Below, one piece after another: positions 26,153-34,573 of a DNA stretch of 64,000 nt. Position 1 is the stretch's first letter, and each line of letters begins with the position of its first letter. This DNA comes from Pseudomonas taiwanensis (GTDB lineage: Bacteria > Pseudomonadota > Gammaproteobacteria > Pseudomonadales > Pseudomonadaceae). The notes beneath the pieces were generated by a model. It was not told the DNA's origin and did not search any database. It saw nothing but the letters and a program-made list of their open reading frames with translations. Both the position numbers and the translations under genes were made by a program. The stretch lies in contig NZ_QJRF01000057.1 of NCBI RefSeq assembly GCF_013393345.1, forward strand, positions 97,214 through 161,213, given 5' to 3'.

Positions 26153-27523
26153 TCAGCGCACGCCACGTCCCGCCATCGCCGCCGGGGAGAACTCCGCCGG
26201 CTTGTAGCGCTCGACCACGCCGTACTGCTGGTCCTTGCCGGCGTAGAGGTTCTGCAGGAACCAGGTGTTGGAGACCAGGTCGTAAAAGCCCGCCGAGAGG
26301 GTCGCCTGGGCAGGCAGGTCCGGCAGGACCGCCGGCAGCGCCCACAGGGTCTTGCTCAACTGGCCATTGGCGTCCCAGCGGTCGCCTAGCATGGCTTGCC
26401 AGGTGTCTTCGTCGAGGTAGTAGCGGCCCTTGGGCAGCTGGTGGCGCTTGCCGGGCGCAAGCTCGGCTTCCACCACCCAGACGCGATGCAGTTCCCAGCG
26501 CACGTAGTCGGGGTTCAGGTGGTGCTTGGTGAACAGGTCCTCCGGTTTGGCGGCGGTCTGCACCTTGTTGGTGTTGTAGGGGATGTACATCTCCTGTTTG
26601 CCCACCAGTTTCCAGTTGAAGCGGTCCATGCGGCCCTGGAACACACTCAGTTCGTCGAAGGACATCACACCCGCAGTGGACGGCGTCGGCGTGTCGCAGC
26701 AGGCGTTGGGCAGCTTGCGCACGCGCCGCTGACCGGTCAGGTAGACGTGGGCCTGGGACTTGTCGCCATTGAAGTTGGTGCGCCCCATGATCTGCTCGCC
26801 GGCGCGCAGCGGTGGCCCGATGTTGATCATGCGGAACAGCCAGTAGTCACCATCGAAATTGGCGGCGTTGCCGTCGGGGTAGTAGTACGGCATTTCCTGG
26901 ATGGCCTTGCCGTCGGTGGTCATCACCGGTGCGCCGTCGGCGGTGATGAGGTACTGCCGCCAATCCATCGCCACCGAGGTGCCGCGCCAGTTCAGCAGGT
27001 GGTTCCACATGGCCTCGGCGCCGTTCTTCGGCACCGGGAACGGAATACCGCCGTAGGCGCCTTCCGGCACCGGGCCGGCACTGCTGTCCACCAGCTTCGC
27101 GTTCTGCGCGTTCTTCAGGGTGTTGTCGTAGACCCACTGCGGCGCCGCAGCCGTGCGGCGGGTCGGGTAGACGTCGATGCGGTAGGTCTCGGGATAGCGC
27201 TTGAACATGGCCTTGACGCCATCGCTGAGCTTGTCGGCGTACTGAACCAGGTTCTTTGCGGTAATGCTGTACAGCGGCTTGTCGGTGGCGAAGGGATCGC
27301 CGCGCTTGCCACCTTCCTTGAACGACGGGTCCACCTTGGTGTAGCCGCCATCCCAGGCCGGGATGCTGCCGTCGGCGTTGCCGGCGCGCTCTGCACCCAG
27401 CGGGGTCAGGCTCTTGCCCAGATCATCCACACTGGCGGCGAGGGCGGGTTGCAGGCCAAGGGCGGCGGCGCCAACCAGGGCCAGGCAGAAGGTCTTGAGA
27501 GTGAACGGGATAGTCATGCGCAA
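26153..27523 (-). CDS. DUF1329 exported protein
   Basis: A 456-residue DUF1329 protein with a signal peptide ending near LQPALAAS. The family fold resembles lipoprotein carriers (LolA/B-like), consistent with ferrying a hydrophobic molecule in the periplasm. Conserved stretches include LTPLGAERAGNADGSIPAWDGG and FDELSVFQGRMDRFNWKLVGK. It follows the DUF1302 gene by 5 bp. Confidence 0.88.
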   Translation of the reverse strand: MRMTIPFTLKTFCLALVGAAALGLQPALAASVDDLGKSLTPLGAERAGNADGSIPAWDGGYTKVDPSFKEGGKRGDPFATDKPLYSITAKNLVQYADKLSDGVKAMFKRYPETYRIDVYPTRRTAAAPQWVYDNTLKNAQNAKLVDSSAGPVPEGAYGGIPFPVPKNGAEAMWNHLLNWRGTSVAMDWRQYLITADGAPVMTTDGKAIQEMPYYYPDGNAANFDGDYWLFRMINIGPPLRAGEQIMGRTNFNGDKSQAHVYLTGQRRVRKLPNACCDTPTPSTAGVMSFDELSVFQGRMDRFNWKLVGKQEMYIPYNTNKVQTAAKPEDLFTKHHLNPDYVRWELHRVWVVEAELAPGKRHQLPKGRYYLDEDTWQAMLGDRWDANGQLSKTLWALPAVLPDLPAQATLSAGFYDLVSNTWFLQNLYAGKDQQYGVVERYKPAEFSPAAMAGRGVR

Positions 27524-27528
27524 GTCCC

Positions 27529-29208
27529 TCAGAAGGTGGTTTTCACGGAGAAGGCCAGGTAGTCCCGGTCCTTCAGCGACTGCTTGAAGGTGAAGTGCGA
27601 AACGGAGTCGAGGTTGGTGTCCTCCGAGCCATAGAAGTGGGTGTAGGTCAGGCCCAGGGTGACCCGGTCGAGGTAGGTGGCGCTGACACCGATGTTGAAG
27701 TCACCCCCGTTGTCCGGACCGAAGCTCCCCACCACCGCCGACTTGCCCAGAGGGAAGTAGCTGATGCCCATCGGCACGCTGAGGTCGACACCGGGGAACA
27801 CTTGGCGATAAGTCGGGGTGTAGACCAGCTTCAGGCCTAGGCCGTCGTCGGTGGCACCCGGGTCCAGCGCCGCACGGTTCTTGGTCACGCTGAGCAGGCG
27901 GTTCCAGGCGATCTCGCCCACCAGACTGGCCTCGTTGGAGATGAGCGACGGACCGAGGGAGGCGAGCATGTTCAGGTTGACGTGGGCGGTGCGGCCCACC
28001 GCGTAGAGCGGGTTGTCATTGTTGTCGGCGACCACGCCGGGCAGCACTGTCTGGCCGTTGGAAACCAGCGGCATGTTCCAGCGCATGGAGGCCTCACCGG
28101 CGAAGCTGAACTCGTCCACCGTAGTGGTGAAGCTCGCGCCCAGCGCGCGGATGTCTTCCGGGTAGACCCAGTAGAACTGGCCCACCTCGCCGGTGGCGAA
28201 GTTCGGCCCGGTGGCGCTGGGCTTGAGGTACAGCTTCGGCGTCTTGTCGTGGTACTGGATGGCGTAGAGGCCGTACTCCACGGTGTCCGCGCTGTAGCGC
28301 AACTGCAGGCCACCCTGCCCCGAACTCCTGGCTTCCTTGTCGTTACCATGGAAGAAGGCCGCTGGGCTGCTCGGGTTGCCACCGAGGAAGGCCGGGAACG
28401 GCGCGCCGACGATCAGGCGTTCGTTGCCTTCGCCGAGCACATCACTGACCGAGAAGTAGCTGCCGGCCGCTGGCAGTCGGGTCTCTTCCCACTCGAACTG
28501 GTAGAAGGCGCCGAGGGAAACGTCGTCGGTTAGCTGGTAGGTCGTGGACAGCTGGCTGACTGGACGGGTGATCTCCTTGAACTGGGTGTTCGGCACGGAG
28601 ATGGCCTTGACCACATCCACCGGGGCCATGCCGCCGGCGATGCCGTTGGCGCCGAAGAACAGGCTCTCGCCCCAGATCAGGCCGTGGCGGCCGAGGCGCA
28701 CGGACAGGCTGCGATCCGCAAGATCACCGTTCCAGTAGACGAAGGCATCCAGCAGCTCGCCATCGCCACCATGAAGGTGGCGGGTGTCATCGGTGAATTC
28801 GTTGTAGGCGACCGAGCGTGCGTTGGCACGGGTCGGATCGTCGTTGTCGTTGTCGTTCTGGTACTCGGTGTCGAACCAACCGGCACCGCTGACTCGGGCA
28901 CCGAAGTCACGGTAGCCAATGTCCAGTTCGGACAGAATGTCGAGGCGGTTGGAGATCAGACCCTTGTCGAAGGCGCGGTCGCCGTCGTCCTGGTTCAGGG
29001 CGACCTGCCCTTCGGTGAGCTTGCTGCTCTGGTCCTTCAGGCGCCAGGCGGCGCTGTACTTGAGCGTGTTGTCCCAGCGCAGACTCAGGTCCGGATTGCC
29101 GGTCTGGATCTGGAAAGCGTGGACGGAGGGGGCACCGCATACCAAAGCTGCTGCGAGCGTCAGGGTGAACGGCGCACACCGCGATGCGGCGCTATAGCGT
29201 ATAGCCAT
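27529..29208 (-). CDS. DUF1302 outer-membrane protein
   Basis: A 559-residue DUF1302 protein with a signal peptide (LTLAAALVCGAPSVHAF) and alternating beta-strand sequence ending in phenylalanine (FSVKTTF), as in outer-membrane barrels. The start MAIRYSAAS is chosen, with AGAGGG and an A-rich Hfq/Crc-type motif upstream. It is the first gene of the long minus-strand operon, 164 bp downstream of nod-box-like operator 2. It probably admits a hydrophobic substrate into the periplasm. Confidence 0.88.
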   Translation of the reverse strand: MAIRYSAASRCAPFTLTLAAALVCGAPSVHAFQIQTGNPDLSLRWDNTLKYSAAWRLKDQSSKLTEGQVALNQDDGDRAFDKGLISNRLDILSELDIGYRDFGARVSGAGWFDTEYQNDNDNDDPTRANARSVAYNEFTDDTRHLHGGDGELLDAFVYWNGDLADRSLSVRLGRHGLIWGESLFFGANGIAGGMAPVDVVKAISVPNTQFKEITRPVSQLSTTYQLTDDVSLGAFYQFEWEETRLPAAGSYFSVSDVLGEGNERLIVGAPFPAFLGGNPSSPAAFFHGNDKEARSSGQGGLQLRYSADTVEYGLYAIQYHDKTPKLYLKPSATGPNFATGEVGQFYWVYPEDIRALGASFTTTVDEFSFAGEASMRWNMPLVSNGQTVLPGVVADNNDNPLYAVGRTAHVNLNMLASLGPSLISNEASLVGEIAWNRLLSVTKNRAALDPGATDDGLGLKLVYTPTYRQVFPGVDLSVPMGISYFPLGKSAVVGSFGPDNGGDFNIGVSATYLDRVTLGLTYTHFYGSEDTNLDSVSHFTFKQSLKDRDYLAFSVKTTF

Positions 29209-29220
29209 TGAACGAACCCT

Positions 29221-29235
29221 CTTATTGTTCTTGTT
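29221..29235 (-). promoter_or_regulatory. Hfq/Crc-type A-rich site before DUF1302 gene
   Basis: The minus strand reads AACAAGAACAATAAG, three overlapping AANAANAA matches next to the AGAGGG ribosome site. It is the longest such motif in the window. Confidence 0.65.
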
Positions 29236-29371
29236 GGCGAACTTCTTGTGAGCCACCACCGGCCGGATCAAGGCAGTCCGGACCGGTGCGGTCGAAATGC
29301 CGGAGTGGCATCGCGCGGCGGGATTGACCGGGCGACGGGCAAAGGTTGACGTGCGGGGCTAGCTCTGACTA

Positions 29372-29408
29372 ATCGCTTGTTGGGATGCGACCTATCGGCA
29401 ATCGCGAT
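29372..29408 (-). promoter_or_regulatory. Nod-box-like operator 2
   Basis: A perfect ATC-N9-GAT-N7-ATC-N9-GAT. Read towards the DUF1302 gene, the second N9 is CCAACAAGC followed by GATT, close to the nod-box consensus. It lies 164 bp upstream of the DUF1302 ATG. It shares TGACTAATCG and GGGATGC with operator 1, although the two are 22 kb apart. Confidence 0.78.
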
Positions 29409-29487
29409 ACCTGAAAGGCACCGCGAGTTGCTACGCGAGGGGGTGTTTCGGGGTGGATCGGGGGCAGGAAGCGGTTGTCACCCGGGT

Positions 29488-30456
29488 TCAACTGTCACCC
29501 TGTTCGCGCGACCGGGTGTAAGCCCTGGGCCCCACGCCCAGGTGCTGCTTGAAGGCGCTGCGGAAGGCCGACTCGGAGCGATAGCCGTAGCGCTCGGCGA
29601 TATCCGCCACGCTGGCCCGCCCCTTCAGCAGCTCCCTTGCCGCGTGGCGCATGCGGGTAGCGATCAGGTATTGGCCGGGCGACTGGCCGAGCAGTGCGCT
29701 GAACCGCCTCGAGAAGGTCGCGCGGGACATGCTGGCTTCGGCGGCAAGGGTCTCCACGGACCAGTCCAGCTCCGCTTGCGAATGGATGGCGATCAGTGCC
29801 TTGCCCAGGCGCGGGTCGGTCAGCGCCTGCAGCCAGCCCGACTGCCCTTCGGGAATCAGCAGGATGTAGTCACGCAGGAAGCTGGTCAGCAGGAAGCCAG
29901 CGAGCAGTGCCGCCGGCCCCATGAATCCCGGCTTCTGGGTCTGGTCCTCGCCCAGCATCCAGCTCAGCGTTGGCATCAGCCACTGCGCCGAAGCCCCGCA
30001 GCGACCGGGCAGCACGAGCACATCCGGCAGGCTGGATAACAGCTGGTTTCGCTCGGGCTCGTGAAGCACACAGGCCACCGTCAGCAACCGGGGATTCCGA
30101 TGGACACCGTCGCCGCCGAAATGGATGGGCGCACTACGGCGTGACCGGGAGTGAAGGTCCTCCGGCAGCTTGAGCCGGCGCCACATATCCAGGAAGGGCT
30201 CCAGGGGCAGACCAGGCTGCGAGGCAATGGCGACCTTCGCCTCTCCCAGCACCAGCACCAGGTCGCCGACCTCCAGTTGCAGGTCCTGCTGCCCCTCCCT
30301 GATCAGCCAGCAGGGCTTGTCCAGGACGCCGTAGAGCAGCGCGGTCGAGCTGTCCATCCGCGGCATGTCCAACCCCCATTCGCCCGGGCTGTGAAAGACC
30401 CCGATCGAACTGGCGTCGAGCCGGATGGAAAGCAGCAGTTCACCGAGAAAGTCCAT
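29488..30456 (-). CDS. AraC-family regulator
   Basis: A 322-residue regulator with an N-terminal cupin-like ligand domain and a C-terminal AraC/XylS DNA-binding domain (LAAEASMSRATFSRRFSALLGQSPGQYLIATRMRHAARELL...IAERYGYRSESAFRSAFKQHLG). The start MDFLGELLLSIRL is chosen; a longer reading is not AraC-like. It is divergent from the second VanA-like oxygenase across 113 bp and probably activates it. Confidence 0.88.
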   Translation of the reverse strand: MDFLGELLLSIRLDASSIGVFHSPGEWGLDMPRMDSSTALLYGVLDKPCWLIREGQQDLQLEVGDLVLVLGEAKVAIASQPGLPLEPFLDMWRRLKLPEDLHSRSRRSAPIHFGGDGVHRNPRLLTVACVLHEPERNQLLSSLPDVLVLPGRCGASAQWLMPTLSWMLGEDQTQKPGFMGPAALLAGFLLTSFLRDYILLIPEGQSGWLQALTDPRLGKALIAIHSQAELDWSVETLAAEASMSRATFSRRFSALLGQSPGQYLIATRMRHAARELLKGRASVADIAERYGYRSESAFRSAFKQHLGVGPRAYTRSREQGDS

Positions 30457-30558
30457 TGGCCACCACTGAGACGATTTAGCCGGAAAACAATCAGATACCA
30501 GCTGGTTCGTCCAGCTTATTTTGTCAATAGTGGGGCCGGCCCGATGAATCCATAAGGA

Positions 30559-30569
30559 GAACAAGAAAC
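30559..30569 (+). promoter_or_regulatory. Hfq/Crc-type A-rich site at second vanA-like start
   Basis: GAACAAGAAAC runs into the ATG at 30570, right after the AAGGAG ribosome site, and fits AANAANAA. Confidence 0.6.
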
Positions 30570-31604
30570 ATGGCCTTCCTGAAAAACACCTGGTACATGG
30601 CTGCCTGGGCCAATGAGGTGCCAGAAGGGGAATTATTCAACCGAACCATTCTCGGCGAGTCGGTTCTGCTGTATCGCCTGCAAGATGGCACCATCGCGGC
30701 GATCGGCAACCGCTGCCCCCATCGCTTTGCGCCGCTCTCGATGGGCAAGCTGTGCGGCAACGCCGTCCGCTGCCCCTATCACGGTCTGGAGTTCGATAGC
30801 ACCGGCGCCTGCGTCCACAATCCCCACGGTGAGGGGAAGATCCCGGCAGCGGCTCGCGTCAAGGCCTATCCAGTGGTGGAGCGGCATCTTGCTGTGTGGA
30901 TCTGGATGGGTGATGCGGAACGGGCGGATCCCGATCTGATCGCCGATTACGCCTTCCTCGCGGACGCCAGGCCGACGGCTCGGAATACCGGGTATCTCCA
31001 CTCCACCTGCAACTACCAGTTGCTGTGCGACAACATCATGGACCTCAGTCATGTCGACTTCCTCCATCCCACCACCCTGGGAGGTGGTGCGCTGAGCTCC
31101 GTAGGCGCGCAGGTCAGCGAGCTCGACAGGGACCGGGTGCGCATCCTCTGGGAAGCCAGGAACGAAGTAGCGCCTCCAGCCTTCGCCGCCCACATGCCCG
31201 ACCCTTCCGCACCGGCGGATGTCTGGTCCGAAGTGATCTGGTCGGCACCATCACTCATGCATCTCGGCGCCGGCGTGACAGCCCCGGGAAGGCCCTACTC
31301 AGAAGGCGTCAGCAGCTCGAACCTGCACATCATGACCCCTGAGTCCGAGAGCACCACCCATTACTTCTTTGCCAACACACGCTCGTTCCTGCAGGACGAC
31401 GGGGAGTTCAACAGCTTCATCGACCAGATACTGATCGGCGTCTTCGCCAACGAAGACAAGCCAATGGTGGAGGCCCAACAGCAACTCATGGGGAGTGCCG
31501 ATTTCTGGTCGCTCAAACCACTGTTGCTACCCGGTGACGCTGGCGCCATTCGCGCACGACGGATTCTCGATCGGCTGATCGCGCAGGAGCAGGGACAGGC
31601 CTGA
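30570..31604 (+). CDS. Rieske non-haem iron oxygenase, VanA-like (copy 2)
   Basis: A 344-residue vanillate-O-demethylase-type oxygenase subunit. The Rieske ligands are C49/H51 (RCPHRFAPLS) and C68/H71 (CPYHGLEF); the iron site is DNIMDLSHVDFLH. It is clearly paralogous to the oxygenase at 3326-4387, sharing NTWY, RCPHRFAPLSMG and the C-terminal ADFWSLKP...RARRILD. Its likely reductase is at 32419-33372, beyond the convergent MarR gene. Formaldehyde released by demethylation could be handled by FdhA at 34574. Confidence 0.92.
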   Translation: MAFLKNTWYMAAWANEVPEGELFNRTILGESVLLYRLQDGTIAAIGNRCPHRFAPLSMGKLCGNAVRCPYHGLEFDSTGACVHNPHGEGKIPAAARVKAYPVVERHLAVWIWMGDAERADPDLIADYAFLADARPTARNTGYLHSTCNYQLLCDNIMDLSHVDFLHPTTLGGGALSSVGAQVSELDRDRVRILWEARNEVAPPAFAAHMPDPSAPADVWSEVIWSAPSLMHLGAGVTAPGRPYSEGVSSSNLHIMTPESESTTHYFFANTRSFLQDDGEFNSFIDQILIGVFANEDKPMVEAQQQLMGSADFWSLKPLLLPGDAGAIRARRILDRLIAQEQGQA

Positions 31605-31651
31605 CCGGCGATCCCTGAGATTTCGCTCACGGTAGGTTGGGCGACACGCGC

Positions 31652-32122
31652 TCAGTCGTCCTGGGGGTCGTACTCGTTCACATGGGCTACCTGGCCGTGC
31701 AGGCGTCCCAGCAGCTCGATCAGGGTGTCCACCTCTTCCGGGCTGAGATCACCGAGCAACCGGCGCTCGCGCTCGAGCGCCACCTTCAGCACCCGATCAT
31801 GCAGTTCCCGCCCGCTGGCGGTGAGGCTCACGGTATTGCGCCGGGCGTCCTGCGGATCCACCTGGCTGCTGACATGCCCGGCCGCTTCCAGCGCTTGCAG
31901 CGATCGGCTGACGGCGCTCTTGTCCAGGCCGATCACCTGGCAGATGCGATTGGCCGTGATGCCGTCCTCCACCGCCAGCATGGACAGCATCCGCCACTCC
32001 ACGACGCCGATCCCGAAGTGCTTGCGATAGCACTGCGAGGCCCCGGTGGCGAGCTTGTTGGCAAGGAAGGTGAGCAGTGCGGGAACGTAGCGGGCAAGGT
32101 TCAGCTGAGAATCGGTGTGCAT
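31652..32122 (-). CDS. MarR-family regulator
   Basis: A 156-residue MarR regulator. The winged helix includes ITANRICQVIGLDKSAVSRSLQALEAAGHVSSQVDPQDARRNTVSLTASGREL. It is divergent from the reductase/oxygenase genes to its right. A 9-bp inverted repeat 35 bp before its start is the likely operator, so it probably represses those genes until an aromatic ligand binds. Confidence 0.9.
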   Translation of the reverse strand: MHTDSQLNLARYVPALLTFLANKLATGASQCYRKHFGIGVVEWRMLSMLAVEDGITANRICQVIGLDKSAVSRSLQALEAAGHVSSQVDPQDARRNTVSLTASGRELHDRVLKVALERERRLLGDLSPEEVDTLIELLGRLHGQVAHVNEYDPQDD

Positions 32123-32156
32123 GGACGAAGCGCCTTACTGACGAGGTGCATGATCA

Positions 32157-32180
32157 AATTGGTTGACACCGCAACCAATT
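32157..32180. promoter_or_regulatory. MarR operator with embedded -35 element
   Basis: AATTGGTTG and CAACCAATT form a perfect 9-bp inverted repeat across 6 bp. TTGACA (32163-32168), an ideal sigma-70 -35 box for rightward transcription, lies inside it, with a weak GAGGAT 17 bp downstream. Binding here would block the promoter. Confidence 0.65.
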
Positions 32181-32274
32181 ACTCCGAGGATTACCTCCAT
32201 CGAAGCGGCGCGGGCATTCGTCCGCATGATATGCCGCCGCGGAACCACACAAAAATAATTATCAGGTCCTTGCC

Positions 32275-32349
32275 ATGAACCACCTCGATTACGCCTACCC
32301 CTCCCTGCACTCCCGCCGCAGCGCCCTCCCCGTCTCGTCCTCGGACTGA
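32275..32349 (+). CDS. Short ORF, 24 residues (leader or gene remnant)
   Basis: The ATG at 32275 opens a 24-residue frame starting MNHLDYAYPSLHSRRS. An A-rich stretch containing AAAAATAA lies about 20 bp upstream. The opening resembles the N-terminus of some gamma-glutamyltransferase-type proteins, so it may be the stub of a deleted gene. It could equally be a leader peptide of the reductase unit. Evidence is weak. Confidence 0.25.
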   Translation: MNHLDYAYPSLHSRRSALPVSSSD

Positions 32350-32418
32350 GCCAGCACCCACACCGGGTTCTCAAATTCCACTTTTTGCAAACACCACTTC
32401 AGTGTGGAGGGCCGCGTC

Positions 32419-33372
32419 ATGCTCCAGGTTCGTGTAACCCGAAAAACCCAAGAAGCCGAAGGTATCTGCAGCTTCGAGCTTTGCGCCGCCGATGGTGGTG
32501 AACTTCCACCGTTCGAGGCCGGCGCCCATATCGATGTCCACATCGGCGTCGGATTCACCCGCCAGTACTCCCTTTGCAATCATCCGGAGGAACGCCATCG
32601 CTACCTGATCGGCGTCCTCGACGACCCTGCCTCGCGCGGCGGCTCCCGGGCGATGCACGAGCGGGTGGTACAAGGACAACTGCTCGAGATCAGCGAGCCC
32701 CGCAACCTCTTCGCCCTGGATCACCAGGGCACCCGGCACCTGCTGTTCGCCGGAGGCATCGGCATCACGCCGATCCTGGCGATGGCCTGCGAGCTGTCCC
32801 ACCGGGGGGCGGATTTCGAGCTGCATTACTGCTTCCGCTCGCAGGAGCGCGCAGCGTTCATCAAGCAGCTCCGGTACTCGCCCTTTGCCGGACGCGTGCA
32901 CCTGCATGACGACAGCGGCGCCCAGGCGCAGAAGTTGGACGCCGCCGCGCTTCTGGCAAATCCGGATGCCGGCAGCCACCTCTATGTCTGCGGCCCGGGC
33001 GGGTTCATGGGCTACATCCTGGGCGCCGCGGAAAAAGCCGGCTGGCCTGAGGCCCAGGTGCACCGCGAATTCTTCGCGGCGACGCCCACCCAACCTGGCA
33101 CGGATGCCCCCTTCGAGGTCGAGTTGGCCAGCAGTGGCCAGGTCTTCCACATACCCGCTGACCGCAGCGTGTTCGAGGTACTGGACGCGGCCGGGATCGC
33201 GATCGAGACCTCCTGCGAACAGGGCATCTGCGGTTCCTGCATCACCCGCGTCCTGCAAGGCGTCCCGGATCACCGCGACCAGTTCATGACGGCGGCCGAG
33301 CACGCGTGCAACGACCAGTTCACACCGTGCTGCTCGCGGGCGAAGTCGCCGCGCCTGGTCCTCGACCTCTGA
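32419..33372 (+). CDS. VanB-like oxygenase reductase (copy 2)
   Basis: A 317-residue reductase with flavin (RQYSLCNHP), NAD ([20 protein letters not shown]) and C-terminal plant-type [2Fe-2S] domains (CEQGICGSC...CC). It is strongly similar along its length to the reductase at 5239-6183. GGAGG precedes the ATG at 32419; a GTG 15 bp upstream is less likely. It is followed by another Rieske oxygenase and could serve both that one and VanA copy 2. Confidence 0.9.
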   Translation: MLQVRVTRKTQEAEGICSFELCAADGGELPPFEAGAHIDVHIGVGFTRQYSLCNHPEERHRYLIGVLDDPASRGGSRAMHERVVQGQLLEISEPRNLFALDHQGTRHLLFAGGIGITPILAMACELSHRGADFELHYCFRSQERAAFIKQLRYSPFAGRVHLHDDSGAQAQKLDAAALLANPDAGSHLYVCGPGGFMGYILGAAEKAGWPEAQVHREFFAATPTQPGTDAPFEVELASSGQVFHIPADRSVFEVLDAAGIAIETSCEQGICGSCITRVLQGVPDHRDQFMTAAEHACNDQFTPCCSRAKSPRLVLDL

Positions 33373-33382
33373 ACCCCTATCC

Positions 33383-33393
33383 AGAACAACAAC
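33383..33393 (+). promoter_or_regulatory. Hfq/Crc-type A-rich site before third oxygenase
   Basis: AGAACAACAAC, an AANAANAA match, lies about 20 bp before the chosen ATG at 33414 and just after the reductase stop. Confidence 0.55.
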
Positions 33394-33413
33394 CGTGAAC
33401 CATGGAGATCACC

Positions 33414-34487
33414 ATGAGTGCATCCACTGCTGAATCGCTTGCCCACGATGCTGCCCCGTCCGTACCCAGCTTCCCGCTGGACCAGTGGTACGTGGCGGCA
33501 CTGGGCTGGGAACTGAAGGACAAACCCATTGGCCGGACCTTGTTGAACAGGCCGGTGGTGCTGTTCCGCACCGCCGATGGCCAGGTCGCGGCACTGGAAG
33601 ACCGCTGCTGTCACCGCGCACTGCCCCTGTCCAATGGCACCCTGGAAGAACGTGGCGTGCGCTGCGGTTACCACGGACTGCTATTCAACGCCGAGGGCAA
33701 ATGCCTGGAAATCCCGGGCCAGGACAAGCTCCCCAGCAAGGCCAAGGTACCGGCCTACCACGTTCGTGAGCAGGACCAGATCGTGTGGATCTGGTTCGGT
33801 AGCGAGGCCCATCCGCAGCCCACCTGCGAGCCTCCGGTCTATGACGTCCACAGCAGCGGCAAGTACCTGTTCGATGGCGACGTCTACCACTACGACGCCC
33901 CTTACCAGCTCATCCATGACAACCTGATGGACCTCAGCCACCTGGGCTATGTCCATCTGCACACCATCGGTGGCAACGCGAGCATCCACATGAACGCGCA
34001 AATGAAAGTGGAAGAGGTCGGCGATGTAGTCCGCGTCGTTCGTCACATGCCGGACTCGGTGCCGCCCCCCACCTACACCGCCGCCTACCCCTTCAAGGGC
34101 AATGTGGATCGGTGGCAGGAGATCGAATTCCACGTCAGCCACCTGCGCATCTGGACCGGTGCCGTGGATGTGCGCACCGACGCCCTGGACGACCCGGATC
34201 GCGGCGGGTTTCACATGCGTGGTTTCCATGGCGTGACCCCGGAGACGGAGTCCACCAGCCACTACTTCTGGACCATGGCCACCAACCCGAAGAGCGACCC
34301 GGAGGCGGTCAAGGCCAAGGTCATCGAGCAAACCATCCTGACCTTCGACGAAGACAAGATCGTGGTCGAGGCGCAGTACCGGAACATGTGCCGCTTCGGC
34401 GGCCGCCCCATGCTCGACATCCACGTCGACGCAGGCGCCAACCGCGCGCGGCGAATCATCGAACAGCTTCGCCACTCCACCCGTTGA
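33414..34487 (+). CDS. Rieske non-haem iron oxygenase (third)
   Basis: A 357-residue oxygenase. The Rieske ligands are C65/H67 (RCCHRALPLS) and C84/H87 (CGYHGLLF), and the iron site is DNLMDLSHLGYVHLHTIGG. It differs from the two VanA-like copies, having CCH instead of CPH and a longer N-terminus, so it probably takes a different substrate, perhaps a second methoxy-aromatic or aryl sulfonate-like compound. The start is the second ATG, because GGAG precedes it. It lies 41 bp after the reductase gene. Confidence 0.9.
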   Translation: MSASTAESLAHDAAPSVPSFPLDQWYVAALGWELKDKPIGRTLLNRPVVLFRTADGQVAALEDRCCHRALPLSNGTLEERGVRCGYHGLLFNAEGKCLEIPGQDKLPSKAKVPAYHVREQDQIVWIWFGSEAHPQPTCEPPVYDVHSSGKYLFDGDVYHYDAPYQLIHDNLMDLSHLGYVHLHTIGGNASIHMNAQMKVEEVGDVVRVVRHMPDSVPPPTYTAAYPFKGNVDRWQEIEFHVSHLRIWTGAVDVRTDALDDPDRGGFHMRGFHGVTPETESTSHYFWTMATNPKSDPEAVKAKVIEQTILTFDEDKIVVEAQYRNMCRFGGRPMLDIHVDAGANRARRIIEQLRHSTR

Positions 34488-34573
34488 GTGCACGGCGGGT
34501 GTTCCCGGCTGGATGGGCGCCCGCCCCTTTTTTCCCGATTCGCGCAAATCCCATGCGCATTCAAGGAGGTCTC

